The notes: generated by a model not told the origin, from the letters alone. Positions 48,229-57,886 are shown, counted from the stretch's first letter. The stretch is 64,000 nucleotides of DNA from Pasteurella multocida subsp. multocida OH4807 (GCA_000973525.1 CP004391.1:434001-498000); one strand, 5' to 3'. Made by a program: numbers and translations.

Positions 48229-48681
48229 TTACAGGTCGTATTGCCAATTTGCTTGCTGAATTAAAATATCGAGTTCACGGTGTGCTTTTGCTACCTGATC
48301 CGCTTGTTTACGAATCGCTTTAATGTTCACTGCTGAAAGCAATTTAATTTCACTGCGGCTATAACGGTCTTGCTCTGGCAATGCAGCTTCCGCTAATTTA
48401 ATTAAGGTAGAATGTTCGTCTTTCAAACGATCACGTCTCGCTAATGCTTCGACCATTTTCATTCCGTTTGTTAACGAAATTTGGTGATTAGCTTGGTTAA
48501 TTTGCACCACTAACATTTCTAATTGTTCAGCGGTTTCTTGGTATTCCACCAACAAATCCGCGGGATGTTCCGCAGGCTTTTCACCCTCTTGGTATTTCGC
48601 ATTTTGTTGTAAACGCTGATTGAGTTGCGCTAAACGACGCTGTGCATCGGCGCGTTGCATAAGCGCTTCGGCTAATTTCAT
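48229..48681 (-). CDS. DIP1984-family (septicolysin-like) coiled-coil protein
   Basis: A 150-residue, helical, Gln/Leu-rich protein starting MKLAEALMQRADAQRRLAQLNQRL, with a central VEYQETAEQLEMLVVQIN and a closing QADQVAKAHRELDILIQQANW. These segments are those of the DIP1984 family, several of whose members carry the label septicolysin, but no activity is established. It lies 12 bases after holC and is probably co-transcribed with it. Confidence 0.8.
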   Translation of the reverse strand: MKLAEALMQRADAQRRLAQLNQRLQQNAKYQEGEKPAEHPADLLVEYQETAEQLEMLVVQINQANHQISLTNGMKMVEALARRDRLKDEHSTLIKLAEAALPEQDRYSRSEIKLLSAVNIKAIRKQADQVAKAHRELDILIQQANWQYDL

Positions 48682-48693
48682 TGTAATTTCTCT

Positions 48694-49122
48694 CTATTTC
48701 ATCTGTTCTGTGGTCAATTGCCAACCGAGCTGTCTCAATTGCTTATAGCGTTCACGAGCCAAGACTTTTAGTTGTTCATCTGCTGGAACAAAGTCAATTA
48801 TATGATTAAAACTGGCGACATAATCAGGGACAGTAGACTGCAAATTGATTAATATATCGCGGCGTTGCGCATTGCGCTTACCTTTCCAACTAATTTCAAT
48901 TGGCGTCGCATAGTTTGTCACTTCCCCTGATACGTTATGGGGTACAAATTCATCAGGTTCTCGTGTCCACAATGCTTCATCAAGGTCAAATGCTTGCTGT
49001 TCGGTTTCACAAGCAATTAATACACGTTTTCCCAAACGCCATGCTGATGCTGCCAAATCACAAGCCACTTGTTCAACTCGCGCCTCACAACTTAACAAAT
49101 AAAATTGTGCATGTTTAGACAT
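48694..49122 (-). CDS. holC: DNA polymerase III chi subunit
   Basis: Small clamp-loader subunit linking DnaX to SSB through psi. The 142-residue protein has the HolC layout: FYLLSCEARVEQVACDLAASAWRLGKRVLIAC, a LDEALWTREPDEFVPH segment and a FNHIIDFVPADEQLK segment with the SSB-binding region. DnaX, its partner, is also in this window. It is divergent from fumC across 238 bases. Confidence 0.95.
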   Translation of the reverse strand: MSKHAQFYLLSCEARVEQVACDLAASAWRLGKRVLIACETEQQAFDLDEALWTREPDEFVPHNVSGEVTNYATPIEISWKGKRNAQRRDILINLQSTVPDYVASFNHIIDFVPADEQLKVLARERYKQLRQLGWQLTTEQMK

Positions 49123-49236
49123 GAATTTATCAATCCTTTATTAAAGGTATAACTAAATGATTCTAACGAAAAAGCGTTCGAAGATAAAGCAATTGCCACT
49201 TTTCACTGTCGCTTTTTTAAAACTTTTATCAAACAG

Positions 49237-49245
49237 ACCGCACTT
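49237..49245 (-). repeat. USS upstream of fumC
   Basis: Exact ACCGCACTT, abutting the CRP/FNR-like site. Confidence 0.8.
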
Positions 49246-49261
49246 TATGATCTAAATCACA
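49246..49261 (+). promoter_or_regulatory. CRP/FNR-like site upstream of fumC
   Basis: TATGA-N6-TCACA matches the CRP half-sites at 9 of 10 positions. The embedded TGAT-N4-ATCA core also fits FNR (8 of 10 over the full site). A CATAAC -10-like hexamer at 49282-49287 would place the site near -40, the class II activator position. Which protein binds cannot be decided. Confidence 0.5.
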
Positions 49262-49360
49262 AAACAAGATATTGCTTTCGGCATAACATTCCACAAATAC
49301 CCCGCAAGTGTTAATATTTTAATATTCATTTTTTTATATTTTTCAACAAGAGGTAATACT

Positions 49361-50755
49361 ATGACATTCCGTATCGAAAAAGACACAATGGGCGAAGTAC
49401 ACGTACCCGCAGATAAATATTGGGCAGCACAAACTGAGCGTTCTCGCAATAATTTCAAAATTGGACCTGAAGCCTCTATGCCAAAAGAAATTATCGAAGC
49501 TTTTGGTTATTTGAAAAAAGCAGCCGCTTACGCTAACCATGATTTAGGTGTTTTACCTGTGGAAAAACGGGATTTAATTGCCCAAGCCTGTGATGAAATT
49601 TTAGCGAAAAAATTAGATGACCAATTCCCATTAGTCATTTGGCAAACGGGCTCAGGTACACAATCTAATATGAACGTGAATGAAGTCGTTGCAAACCGTG
49701 CTCATGTTCTTAATGGCGGGAAATTAGGTGAAAAATCTATCATTCACCCAAATGATGATGTGAATAAGTCCCAATCCTCTAACGATACTTATCCAACTGC
49801 AATGCACATTGCTGCCTATAAAAAAGTCGTTGAGCACACGTTACCTTGTGTAAAACGTTTACAAAAAACCTTAGCTGCAAAAGCAGCAGCCTTTCAAGAT
49901 GTCGTAAAAATCGGACGTACACACTTAATGGATGCGACACCATTAACATTAGGACAAGAGTTTTCAGCCTATGCAGCACAATTAGCGTTTGGTATCAAAG
50001 CACTAGAAAATACTTTACCCCATTTAGCAGAATTAGCGTTAGGTGGAACAGCTGTTGGTACGGGCTTAAATACGCCAAAAGGTTATGATGTCAAAGTTGC
50101 AAACTATATTGCTGAATTTACAGGCTTACCATTTGTGACTGCACAAAATAAATTTGAGGCATTAGCAACACATGATGCCGTTGTAGAAACACACGGAGCT
50201 TTGAAACAATTAGCCGTCTCGCTCTACAAAATTGCCAACGATGTTCGTTTATTAGCCTCAGGTCCACGTTCTGGTATTGGTGAAATTTTAATTCCTGAAA
50301 ATGAGCCTGGTTCATCCATCATGCCAGGAAAAGTTAACCCAACGCAATGTGAAGCAATGACCATGGTTTGTGCACAAGTCTTAGGTAATGATGTCACCAT
50401 TTCATTTGCGGGTACGCAAGGTCACTTCCAACTTAACGTGTATAAACCTGTCATGGCCGCTAACTTCCTACAATCTGCGCAATTATTAGGTGATGCCTGT
50501 GTTTCCTTTGATGAACACTGTGCTGTAGGCATTGAGCCGAATTATCCACGTATTAAACAACAATTAGAGCAGTCTCTTATGCTTGTTACTGCATTAAATA
50601 CTCATATTGGTTATGAAAATGCAGCTAAAATTGCTAAAACTGCGCATAAAAATGGTACAACCTTAAAAGAAGAAGCCATCAACTTAGGTTTAGTGACATC
50701 AGAACAATTTGATCAATGGGTTCGTCCAGAAGATATGGTGGGTAGTTTAAAATAA
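49361..50755 (+). CDS. fumC: Fumarate hydratase class II
   Basis: Iron-independent fumarase interconverting fumarate and malate. The 464-residue homotetrameric enzyme shows [14 protein letters not shown] near residue 98, the catalytic His in [12 protein letters not shown] near 187, and the superfamily signature [15 protein letters not shown] near 317. A strong ribosome site (aagaggtaat) precedes the start. The CRP/FNR-like site suggests control by carbon or oxygen state, fitting use in the reductive branch to fumarate respiration (inferred). Confidence 0.97.
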   Translation: MTFRIEKDTMGEVHVPADKYWAAQTERSRNNFKIGPEASMPKEIIEAFGYLKKAAAYANHDLGVLPVEKRDLIAQACDEILAKKLDDQFPLVIWQTGSGTQSNMNVNEVVANRAHVLNGGKLGEKSIIHPNDDVNKSQSSNDTYPTAMHIAAYKKVVEHTLPCVKRLQKTLAAKAAAFQDVVKIGRTHLMDATPLTLGQEFSAYAAQLAFGIKALENTLPHLAELALGGTAVGTGLNTPKGYDVKVANYIAEFTGLPFVTAQNKFEALATHDAVVETHGALKQLAVSLYKIANDVRLLASGPRSGIGEILIPENEPGSSIMPGKVNPTQCEAMTMVCAQVLGNDVTISFAGTQGHFQLNVYKPVMAANFLQSAQLLGDACVSFDEHCAVGIEPNYPRIKQQLEQSLMLVTALNTHIGYENAAKIAKTAHKNGTTLKEEAINLGLVTSEQFDQWVRPEDMVGSLK

Positions 50756-50773
50756 ACGATTAGTTTTCATTCT

Positions 50774-50802
50774 AAGGCGAGCGTAAAGTTCGCCTTTTTT
50801 TT
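50774..50802 (+). terminator. fumC terminator
   Basis: Stem AAGGCGA / TCGCCTT (7 bp), 9-base loop and T8, 18 bases after the stop. Confidence 0.85.
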
Positions 50803-50852
50803 GTTTGTTTTGCTATAATCTGCGCCAATTAAATTTTTTTGATGGATTCACG

Positions 50853-51473
50853 ATGAAAGGTTACGCATTTTTAGTTTCAATTCTGTGCTTTTTTTCAACA
50901 ACACTCTCAGCACAATGGTTGAATGTGGGAAAAGCGGATTATACTTGGGGACCCTTCCATGTTTATACGATTAGTCTCTATACTGAAACAGGTCATTATG
51001 AAGAAAACCTGCGTCCCTTGATGCTCACATTTAACTATGCAAAACCGATTGAAGGTAAAAATTTTGCGATTAGCCTCATTAAAGAAATGGAGAACTTAAA
51101 CCTAGATAATCTCGACAGTAAAACTTATCTAGAAACGCTAAAATCGATTTTCCCTGATATCTCGCCTAATGACGTATTAAATTATATTGCATTAGAGGAT
51201 CGTGGTTATTTTGTGTTAAACGACACCATTCTCGATAACGAATTTGATCCGAGTTTCACTCAAGCACTCATTGCGATTTGGCTATCTCCAAATACGAATT
51301 TCCCTAAATTACAACCGAAATTACTGGGCGATGAAAAAAACCAATCTTCGGGTGAGGACGCCCCCATTTCTTCGCCAAAAGTTGCGCCACTCACAGACGA
51401 TTCAGCGAATCCTGAATTGCCACCCAATTATCCATTAGAAAACCGAGAAAATGAATTTTCTCAACGTAGATAA
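50853..51473 (+). CDS. Exported chalcone-isomerase-like protein
   Basis: A 206-residue protein from the ATG at 50853 with a clear signal peptide (cleavage likely after LSA). The body has WLNVGKADYTWGPFHVYTISLY, LTFNYAKPIEGKNFA and ALIAIWLSPNTNFPKLQPKLLG. This pattern, with W-G-P-F-x-V-Y-x-x-x-L-Y at its start and an IAIWLSPN-like end, fits the chalcone-isomerase-like (Chalcone_3) exported family. Bacterial members have no established activity. The last 35 residues are Pro/Asp/Asn-rich and probably disordered. It is monocistronic between two terminators. Confidence 0.7.
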   Translation: MKGYAFLVSILCFFSTTLSAQWLNVGKADYTWGPFHVYTISLYTETGHYEENLRPLMLTFNYAKPIEGKNFAISLIKEMENLNLDNLDSKTYLETLKSIFPDISPNDVLNYIALEDRGYFVLNDTILDNEFDPSFTQALIAIWLSPNTNFPKLQPKLLGDEKNQSSGEDAPISSPKVAPLTDDSANPELPPNYPLENRENEFSQRR

Positions 51474-51479
51474 AAAATA

Positions 51480-51507
51480 AAAGGACGAGTATATCATCTC
51501 GTCCTTT
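51480..51507. terminator. Terminator between the chalcone-isomerase-like gene and ycfP
   Basis: A 10-bp perfect stem AAAGGACGAG / CTCGTCCTTT with an 8-base loop; T-rich on the + side and A-rich (hence T-rich leftward) on the other, between convergent genes. Confidence 0.85.
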
Positions 51508-51514
51508 CTTTGTA

Positions 51515-52054
51515 TTACCCCTGCTTAAAAGCTTTAATTTTCTGTAAATGGTGCGAAATTTTCTTAAATTTATGCGTTTCTACTGCATCCCACACAATTT
51601 CATAAAACGGTGAAAGGGTTTCTGCGCTACGTTGAGAATCCAGTACTTCATCTTCTGTTGAAAGAAATACTAAGCAATTCCCTTTATTTTTGCTACGGAA
51701 GTTCTCCACACATTTGGTCGCAATATCCTCATATTCTTCTGGGCGATCAATTTTTCCTTGCATATTCTCATAAGGGAATAAATTCGGATTAAAAATAGCT
51801 TGTTTAATGCCACATAAAAAACCAATACGTTCGGACCAGTAACCACCCAAGCCAACGCCACAAATTAAAGGTGAGGGATCTTTGCTTTCAGATACCAATT
51901 TATGCACTTCATTTAACAGAAATTGCATATCGTGGCGTGGATGTAATGTGCTGTAATTGACAAAACGAACATCATCATCAATAAATTTTAATTGCATCAC
52001 TTTTTCGTGATTGCCAGGACTGCTTGAATCAAATCCATGTAAATAAATAATCAT
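51515..52054 (-). CDS. ycfP: YcfP/UPF0227 alpha/beta-hydrolase-like protein
   Basis: A 179-residue protein: [19 protein letters not shown] at the start, [17 protein letters not shown] near residue 65 and a [15 protein letters not shown] segment. The HGFDSS and GxGLGG elements are those of the UPF0227 (YcfP/YqiA-like) esterase-related group. The elbow here reads GVGLGG, so the nucleophile serine of active relatives (GxSLGG) is replaced by glycine and activity is doubtful. It follows rimK by 32 bases in the same direction. Confidence 0.85.
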   Translation of the reverse strand: MIIYLHGFDSSSPGNHEKVMQLKFIDDDVRFVNYSTLHPRHDMQFLLNEVHKLVSESKDPSPLICGVGLGGYWSERIGFLCGIKQAIFNPNLFPYENMQGKIDRPEEYEDIATKCVENFRSKNKGNCLVFLSTEDEVLDSQRSAETLSPFYEIVWDAVETHKFKKISHHLQKIKAFKQG

Positions 52055-52086
52055 TTATGACTCCTAAAAATAAAAATGTGTTAAAT

Positions 52087-53001
52087 TTATACCGCACTGC
52101 GTGCCATATGGTATTTCTTTTCAAGATAGACGATCATTTGTAGTGCAATATCAATACCACTTGTTTTTTCTATCATCTCTAAACCTGGACTGGCATTGAC
52201 TTCGAGCACTAATAATCCCCGTTTAGAACGAATTAAGTCAACCCCCGCAACATCAAGACCGAGTGCTTTCGTCGCTTGAATGGCAATACTTTTTTCTTGT
52301 TCAGATAGCGTGATCTTTTCCGCCAAACCGCCTCGGTGAAAATTCGCACGAAACTCACCATTTTGTCCAATACGTTGCATGCTCGCCACAACACGATCTC
52401 CGATAACGAAACACCGAATATCACTACCTTGGGCTTCCGCAATAAAGTCTTGCGCAAGAACAGGGACTTCAGCTTGTTTTAATGTTTCTAATATACTGAC
52501 CGCACTTTGTTTTTTCTCGGCGAGAATCACACCGATTCCTTGCGCGCCAGCCAATGTTTTTAAAATGGTCGGCGAACCAATTTGTGCTAATGCTGATAGT
52601 GCTTGAAATTCTCTACCAGCAAAGATCGAGGTCGGAATAGCAATGCCTTTCTCTGCAAGAATTTGTAGACTTAACCATTTATCTCGAGCTTTCAAGAATG
52701 CCTGTTCTGAATTTAAGCTTGGCACATGATTGATTTCTAGATGGCGTAATACGGCACACCCCATTCTCGTACTCTGTGTACCAAAACGGGGAATAACCGC
52801 ATCATATTGTGGTAAACGTTCAGGTTCAGCTTCAACGTTTGCTTGATAATATAATTCAACATGCGGCGAACATTCCGTTAATTTCAACAAACAACGATTC
52901 GGATCAAGAATAGCAATTTGATGCCCGCTATTTTCAGCAGCTTCTTTTAAACGCTGACAACTATAGAGCCGAGGCTCACGACATAACATTAATAATTTCA
53001 T
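52087..53001 (-). CDS. rimK: RimK-type ATP-grasp glutamate ligase
   Basis: In E. coli RimK adds glutamates to the C terminus of ribosomal protein S6 and can make poly-alpha-glutamate. The 304-residue protein has the ATP-grasp elements: [37 protein letters not shown] near residue 143, and [20 protein letters not shown] with metal-binding Glu/Asn near 260. It lies next to grxA, a neighbourhood also seen in enteric bacteria, and before ycfP. Confidence 0.93.
   Translation of the reverse strand: MKLLMLCREPRLYSCQRLKEAAENSGHQIAILDPNRCLLKLTECSPHVELYYQANVEAEPERLPQYDAVIPRFGTQSTRMGCAVLRHLEINHVPSLNSEQAFLKARDKWLSLQILAEKGIAIPTSIFAGREFQALSALAQIGSPTILKTLAGAQGIGVILAEKKQSAVSILETLKQAEVPVLAQDFIAEAQGSDIRCFVIGDRVVASMQRIGQNGEFRANFHRGGLAEKITLSEQEKSIAIQATKALGLDVAGVDLIRSKRGLLVLEVNASPGLEMIEKTSGIDIALQMIVYLEKKYHMARSAV
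52499..52507 (-). repeat. USS in rimK
   Basis: Exact ACCGCACTT. Confidence 0.85.
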
Positions 53002-53157
53002 GACAATGAATCAGGAAAGCAAAATCATATAACCAGTTGATATATTATACTCATCAATACTATAGTAAAAAATAGTTTATGCTTTTTATTTGCATAAGGG
53101 TAAAATAATAAGGTGTTCGCAAAAACGCATTCTTTTCAACTCTAAGAGGATACTTAT

Positions 53158-53421
53158 ATGTTTGTTGTTATTTTTGGCCGTTCAGGCTGTCCATATTGTG
53201 TACGTGCAAAAAACTTAGCAGATAAACTCAAAAACACACTCGATGATTTTGATTATCGCTATGTCGATATTGTGGAAGAAGGCATCACTAAAGCAGATCT
53301 TTCTCAATCTGTTGGTAAACCTGTCGAAACTGTTCCACAGATCTTTATTGATGAAAAACCAATCGGTGGTTGCACTGATTTTGAAGCATTGATGAAAGCA
53401 CAATTCAATATCGTGGCCTAA
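53158..53421 (+). CDS. grxA: Glutaredoxin 1
   Basis: An 87-residue glutathione-dependent thiol carrier for ribonucleotide reductase and others. The active site CPYC is at residues 12-15, with VPQIFID near 60 (cis-Pro) and GGCTDFEAL at 69-77 (glutathione-binding). It is divergent from rimK by 156 bases, with an aagagga ribosome site. A 28-base palindromic terminator follows. Confidence 0.96.
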   Translation: MFVVIFGRSGCPYCVRAKNLADKLKNTLDDFDYRYVDIVEEGITKADLSQSVGKPVETVPQIFIDEKPIGGCTDFEALMKAQFNIVA

Positions 53422-53435
53422 TCCCGTCAATACCC

Positions 53436-53465
53436 AAAATGCGATGAATATTCATCGCATTTTTT
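53436..53465 (+). terminator. grxA terminator, perfect palindrome
   Basis: A 28-base perfectly self-complementary sequence with arms AAAATGCGATGA / TCATCGCATTTT, followed by T-rich DNA, 15 bases after the stop. Confidence 0.85.
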
Positions 53466-53483
53466 ATATCAACAAAATTCTCC

Positions 53484-53510
53484 TTGCACATTTCTTAAAA
53501 TGAATATAAA
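53484..53510 (+). promoter_or_regulatory. argA promoter
   Basis: -35 TTGCAC (53484-53489) with -10 TATAAA (53505-53510, 15-base spacer) or TAAATT (53507-53512, 17-base spacer). The -10 lies inside the first ARG box. Confidence 0.55.
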
Positions 53511-53516
53511 TTCAAT
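53499..53516 (+). promoter_or_regulatory. ARG box 1 (ArgR operator) of argA
   Basis: AATGAATATAAATTCAAT: perfect TGAAT-N4-ATTCA half-sites, overlapping the argA -10, as expected for repression by arginine-bound ArgR. Confidence 0.8.
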
Positions 53517-53519
53517 AAA

Positions 53520-53537
53520 AATGAATAAATATAAAAC
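53520..53537 (+). promoter_or_regulatory. ARG box 2 of argA
   Basis: TGAAT-N4-ATAAA (8 of 10 core matches), starting exactly 21 bases after box 1, the 18+3 pitch of tandem ARG boxes that bind an ArgR hexamer. Confidence 0.65.
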
Positions 53538-53548
53538 AGGAAGACACA

Positions 53549-54862
53549 ATGCGTAGTACAGAATTAGTCCATTGGTTTAGACAATCAACCCCCTATGTCA
53601 ATATGCATAGAGGAAAAACGTTTGTGATTATGCTAGATGGCGACACAATTGCTTGCCCGAACTTCGTTAATATTATTAATGATATTAGTCTATTACATAG
53701 TTTAGGTATTAAACTCGTCCTTGTGTTTGGCGCACGTTATCAAATCAATGAATTATTACAGCAACATCAAATAACCAGCCTTTACCATAAAAATATTCGT
53801 ATTACGGATTTAGACAGTCTTGAGCTCGTCAAACAAGCCGTTGGGAAATTAAACTATGATATTGCTTCTCGCCTTTCGCTACGCTTACCTCATTCGCCAT
53901 TAATTAATGTTGTCACCGGCAATTTTGTCTTAGCACAACCCATTGGAGTAGATGAAGGCGTGGACTATCAATTAAGTGGCAAAATCCGTCGTATTAATAC
54001 AGAAAGTATCCAACAACAACTTGATCGTGATGCGATTGTCTTGATTGGTCCCATCGCTCCTTCTGTAACTGGCGAATCGTTTAACTTACCATTTGAAGAA
54101 ATCGCAACACAAGTTGCGATAAAATTAAATGCAGAAAAATTAATTGGTTTTTGTGCTACCCAAGGGATTTTAGACAGCAATCAACAAACCATCAGTGATC
54201 TCCTTCCACAAGAAGCAGAATGCTATCTACATGAATTAATCAAACAAAATCAATACCATTCTTCACAAGCACGATTTTTACAAGCGGCGATTGAAACCTG
54301 TCGCTCTGGTATTAAACGTTCTCATTTAATGAGTTATGAAGAAGATGGTTCACTGTTGCAAGAACTCTTTACTCGTGATGGCGTGGGAACACAACTCTCA
54401 ATGGCGTCATCCGAAACCATTCGCTTAGCGACAGTAAGCGATATTCCCGCATTACTTGAACTCATTCGCCCATTAGAACAACAAGGTATTCTTGTAAAAC
54501 GATCGCGTGAACAACTTGAAATGGAGATTCATAATTATACTATTATTGACCGAGATGGCGTGATCATCGCGTGTGCCGCGCTCAATTGCTATCACGCTGA
54601 AAAAATGGCAGAAATGGCTTGTGTTGCAGTCCATCCTGACTACCGAAACTCATCTCGAGGAGATATTTTGCTTGATGCCATTAAAAAACGAGCAAAGCTA
54701 CTCGGTATCGAGACACTCTTTGTGCTAACCACTCGAACAGTACATTGGTTCCAAGAGCGCGGTTTCCAATTAGCGACAATTAACGAACTCCCGCTCACTA
54801 AACGTCAACACTATAACTACCAACGCCGTTCTAAAATTCTTATGTTACCTTTAGCACAATAA
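53549..54862 (+). CDS. argA: N-acetylglutamate synthase
   Basis: First committed step of arginine synthesis, acetyl-CoA plus glutamate. The 437-residue protein is the classical fusion: an amino-acid-kinase-like regulatory domain (residues about 25-280, sensing arginine; [16 protein letters not shown]) and a C-terminal GNAT acetyltransferase domain ([20 protein letters not shown] near 352, [15 protein letters not shown] near 395). Length matches E. coli (443). Its promoter carries tandem ARG boxes. argG is 14 kb away and arcB 20 kb away. Confidence 0.96.
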   Translation: MRSTELVHWFRQSTPYVNMHRGKTFVIMLDGDTIACPNFVNIINDISLLHSLGIKLVLVFGARYQINELLQQHQITSLYHKNIRITDLDSLELVKQAVGKLNYDIASRLSLRLPHSPLINVVTGNFVLAQPIGVDEGVDYQLSGKIRRINTESIQQQLDRDAIVLIGPIAPSVTGESFNLPFEEIATQVAIKLNAEKLIGFCATQGILDSNQQTISDLLPQEAECYLHELIKQNQYHSSQARFLQAAIETCRSGIKRSHLMSYEEDGSLLQELFTRDGVGTQLSMASSETIRLATVSDIPALLELIRPLEQQGILVKRSREQLEMEIHNYTIIDRDGVIIACAALNCYHAEKMAEMACVAVHPDYRNSSRGDILLDAIKKRAKLLGIETLFVLTTRTVHWFQERGFQLATINELPLTKRQHYNYQRRSKILMLPLAQ

Positions 54863-54864
54863 TC

Positions 54865-54895
54865 TAAAAAAATCGGTTAACTCAGTTAACCGATT
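54865..54895 (-). terminator. manA terminator
   Basis: An 11-bp perfect stem AATCGGTTAAC / GTTAACCGATT with a 3-base loop, followed leftward by a T-run; it also lies at the argA 3' end but lacks a U-tract on that strand. Confidence 0.8.
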
Positions 54896-54905
54896 GATGT
54901 TTCAA

Positions 54906-56108
54906 TTATGGCAATTTCGCTACGACACAATAGCCGTCTTTTAGCCCTGTCAGATGGTAATCTATATCACTTGAAACAAAAGCAGACTCCCCTTGTTTTA
55001 GTACAAGTACGGTCCCTTTTTGTGATATGTTTACTTGTCCTTCCATCACAAGTAAAATTTCTGCACTGTGAGAATGACATTGATGTGATTCATCTCTTTG
55101 ATAACAAATTTTAGTCAATGCAAAATCTTTCGCTGGTGTTGGATAAGTAAACATACGGCTATTTTCAGGCGCTTTTGCAATGATTTCAGGTTCAATCTCG
55201 CGGCAATCCACAATTTTTAACAATTCTGGAATATCCACATGTTTTGGCGTCAATCCCCCCCGAATCACATTATCCGAACATGCCATAAGTTCAATATTCT
55301 GACCACGAAGATACGCATGCGGAATACCTGCATCTTGGAAAATTCCCTCACCCACTTTTAAGTGCACAATATTAAACAAATAGAAACACACCAATCCCGC
55401 ATCTAATTTCTCTGGAGTAATCGACATAGCTTCCATCGTGTACAACACCCAATAATCTGGATTATCCAAACTTAATTGCTGCGTAGTATAAGCCGTTTGA
55501 TTCGCTGTAACGATAGGTAACAACCAGTCAGTTAATTGCGATGGTGTTGCCTGCATAATAAAAGCATAAAAATCCGCTAAATGCTGTTTTTCTAATTGTG
55601 CTGCCAATCCCGATAAGGAAGGACGTTGCCGTAATGTTGCTAAGATAGCTGATTTTGCTTTAAACCCGTGCAAAAGCCAAAACTCTGATAAGGCGATCAT
55701 CATTTCAGGTTTATGATTGCGATCTTTATAAGTCCGTTTTGGATCATTTAAATCAATACCTTTGGTATTTTCTTCAATAAAACCCAACTCAGCTTGTTGC
55801 TTTGTTGGATGTAACTGGATCGAAAGCGGTTTATTGACATCAAGAATTTTCAATAAATAGGGTAAATCTTGTCCAAATTGCTCCACACTTTTTTGTCCTA
55901 ATACGTGAGGCGATTCAGCCAAGAAATGAGTCAACGGTTGTGTCTGCTCAACTACTTCGACTAATGAAGGGGCAGAAGCGTGCGCCCCAAGCCACCATTC
56001 TGCATAATATTGTTCTTTGTCATTATTTAGACCAAGTAGTTGAGGAATAAAGTACGTGCCTCCCCAAACATAATGTTGTGCACACCCCATTAATTTATAT
56101 ATTCCCAT
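54906..56108 (-). CDS. manA: Mannose-6-phosphate isomerase, class I
   Basis: Zinc enzyme converting mannose-6-P, the product of the ManXYZ PTS nearby, to fructose-6-P. The start at 56108 follows an agggggga-type site and gives 400 residues. The zinc ligands are visible in SIQLHPTKQQAE (Gln/His near residue 102) and in EEN plus the C-terminal IPHAYLRGQNIELMACSDNVIRGG stretch, where the substrate-binding HAYL motif also lies. It is 10 bases downstream of yobD and in the ompH-manXYZ neighbourhood, so mannose uptake and entry into glycolysis are grouped. Confidence 0.96.
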   Translation of the reverse strand: MGIYKLMGCAQHYVWGGTYFIPQLLGLNNDKEQYYAEWWLGAHASAPSLVEVVEQTQPLTHFLAESPHVLGQKSVEQFGQDLPYLLKILDVNKPLSIQLHPTKQQAELGFIEENTKGIDLNDPKRTYKDRNHKPEMMIALSEFWLLHGFKAKSAILATLRQRPSLSGLAAQLEKQHLADFYAFIMQATPSQLTDWLLPIVTANQTAYTTQQLSLDNPDYWVLYTMEAMSITPEKLDAGLVCFYLFNIVHLKVGEGIFQDAGIPHAYLRGQNIELMACSDNVIRGGLTPKHVDIPELLKIVDCREIEPEIIAKAPENSRMFTYPTPAKDFALTKICYQRDESHQCHSHSAEILLVMEGQVNISQKGTVLVLKQGESAFVSSDIDYHLTGLKDGYCVVAKLP

Positions 56109-56118
56109 ATTCCCCCCC

Positions 56119-56574
56119 TTATTTTTTATACCCACCAAAAAATTGTACTAACAACACTTTATCTTCTTCATGTAATAAATGAGCCAGTAATCGTTTCCCC
56201 GTCACAAGATCAATGACGAAAATCATGTTATCTGTTAAATTAATCTGGCTAATTTTATCATACGGGAAATAGACATTACCGAAAAAAAAGCCTTTTTCTT
56301 TCAGTAACAAAACAGGTTCGCGTACAAAAGCTGCATAAACAGTTAATAAAATTAATGCACCAAGTAAATATAACGTGAGAGATGAAATAATCGATTGTGT
56401 CTGATAAATGATTATCAAAATGAGGACGATAAAAATGATCGCATCTTTCTTGGCTTGTTTTTTTAACCGCACTTTTAAGTGTGTTTTCCCTTTCCAATGC
56501 TGCATCCCAATTTGATCATAGACCGCATACGCCAAGAACAGCACAATACCGACAATGAGTAATATATTGACCAT
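56119..56574 (-). CDS. yobD: YobD/UPF0266 family membrane protein
   Basis: A 151-residue protein with three membrane helices and a C-terminal soluble part (KGFFFGNVYFPYDKISQINL resembles E. coli YobD, [20 protein letters not shown]). The ATG at 56574 is preferred; the open frame extends to a TTG at 56586. Function is unknown. In E. coli yobD lies beside manXYZ, and here it sits between manA and ompH, so an association with the mannose PTS region is conserved although unexplained. Confidence 0.87.
   Translation of the reverse strand: MVNILLIVGIVLFLAYAVYDQIGMQHWKGKTHLKVRLKKQAKKDAIIFIVLILIIIYQTQSIISSLTLYLLGALILLTVYAAFVREPVLLLKEKGFFFGNVYFPYDKISQINLTDNMIFVIDLVTGKRLLAHLLHEEDKVLLVQFFGGYKK
56466..56474 (-). 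repeat. USS in yobD
   Basis: Exact ACCGCACTT. Confidence 0.85.
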
Positions 56575-56654
56575 AACAGATATCAATTAAACCACGATTA
56601 AAAATGACAAAATAGTAGCAAACTTACTTTTTAAAGTAAATTTCACACCCAAAT

Positions 56655-56684
56655 AAAAAGGGACGAACTAACGTCCATCCCTTT
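56655..56684 (-). terminator. ompH terminator
   Basis: Stem AAAGGGA / TCCCTTT (56657-56663 with 56678-56684), with alternative inner GGACG / CGTCC pairing, followed leftward by a T-rich run, after the ompH stop. Confidence 0.75.
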
Positions 56685-56707
56685 GATACAGCTAACTTAA
56701 CAACAAA

Positions 56708-57805
56708 TTAGAAAAATACGCGTAAACCTACGCCAACTTTGTTGTCTGTTGCTTTTTCATTTTTTGACACAACCTCGTTTGGTTTGTTTACCAATACCAT
56801 ATTGCTCTTATAGGTTGCTCTTTCATGCGCATATTCTACATAAGTTATAACATTTTTATGAAGTTTATAGTCTGCACCAACGATAAATCCATTCCATGTT
56901 GTTTTTTCATTTGGTAGAATTTTATTATCTTCTTCATCATAATAAGATAAATGTGTTTTAGCTCTCTCATTTTTCCATTGAACATACACTTTTGATGGTT
57001 CTAAGATTTGGTAAGAAGCAGACACTAAGAGAGTTTGAGTAGTGCTCTTCTTATCTTTACCGTCTTTTGCGACTTCTTGACCATACTCAGCACCAAATGT
57101 CACTGGACCATAAACGAGTTGTGCAGATGTTCTCCAGTTAGTATCTTTCACTGCTGTTTTTGTTGTAGTGAAATCATATTTGTTAACACCATAACCCGCT
57201 GCTAAGTTTAATGTTAAATCTTGTGCTAAAGCACGAGTATAGAATAATGCCGTTTGATAACCGTATTTATAACCTAACTCCGCTTCGTCTTCTGGTAAAT
57301 TTTTCTTTTCTGCATTTCCAAACAAATAGTCTAGACCAAAGCTAAAACCGTGCATTTCTGCTGAACGGAATTTGATTGATTTATCAGCTGAGTCTAATAA
57401 ATTATTATTACCACCCCAGGCATAAGCATTATCATTCAATTGAACATCATCACCATTAGTAGCTTGTTTACCGAAAGTAACTGTACCCAATCCTTCATAC
57501 GCTAAACCTGCGTAAAGTTTGTTTGTTGTTGGGTTACCGAAAGATGTTGATGATTCTTCATCATCAAAACGCACTTCTAATGCGCCTAATGCACTTAAAC
57601 CGTTACCTAAATCATGGTTCGCTTTTACTTCTAAACGAGAACCATCATTGTTTAAATCACCGCGTTTATCGCTTTCTTTACTTAATAACACGCGAACAGA
57701 ACCACCGATTTCAAGTTTTGTTCCGTCTTTTTCATATACTGCTGCGGCATTCGCAGAGGTTGCAAACACTGCTGCTGTTGCTAGTGCGATAATTGTTTTT
57801 TTCAT
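56708..57805 (-). CDS. ompH: OmpH-type general porin
   Basis: Major trimeric outer-membrane porin for small hydrophilic solutes. The 365-residue precursor has a 20-residue signal peptide ending ANA, a mature start AAVYEKDGTKLEIGG and a 16-strand barrel ending in VGVGLRVFF with terminal Phe, as in OmpH of P. multocida and P2 of Haemophilus. Surface loops are Lys/Asp/Asn-rich. A near-consensus promoter precedes it. It sits between manXYZ and yobD-manA on its own transcript, since a terminator and its own promoter separate it from manZ. Confidence 0.92.
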   Translation of the reverse strand: MKKTIIALATAAVFATSANAAAVYEKDGTKLEIGGSVRVLLSKESDKRGDLNNDGSRLEVKANHDLGNGLSALGALEVRFDDEESSTSFGNPTTNKLYAGLAYEGLGTVTFGKQATNGDDVQLNDNAYAWGGNNNLLDSADKSIKFRSAEMHGFSFGLDYLFGNAEKKNLPEDEAELGYKYGYQTALFYTRALAQDLTLNLAAGYGVNKYDFTTTKTAVKDTNWRTSAQLVYGPVTFGAEYGQEVAKDGKDKKSTTQTLLVSASYQILEPSKVYVQWKNERAKTHLSYYDEEDNKILPNEKTTWNGFIVGADYKLHKNVITYVEYAHERATYKSNMVLVNKPNEVVSKNEKATDNKVGVGLRVFF

Positions 57806-57886
57806 TAATAAAGTCCTCTTAATACTTAGGTTATCATATAAAGCAACGTCATTTTTTCAACGAATTAATCACTTTATATTCAATTA

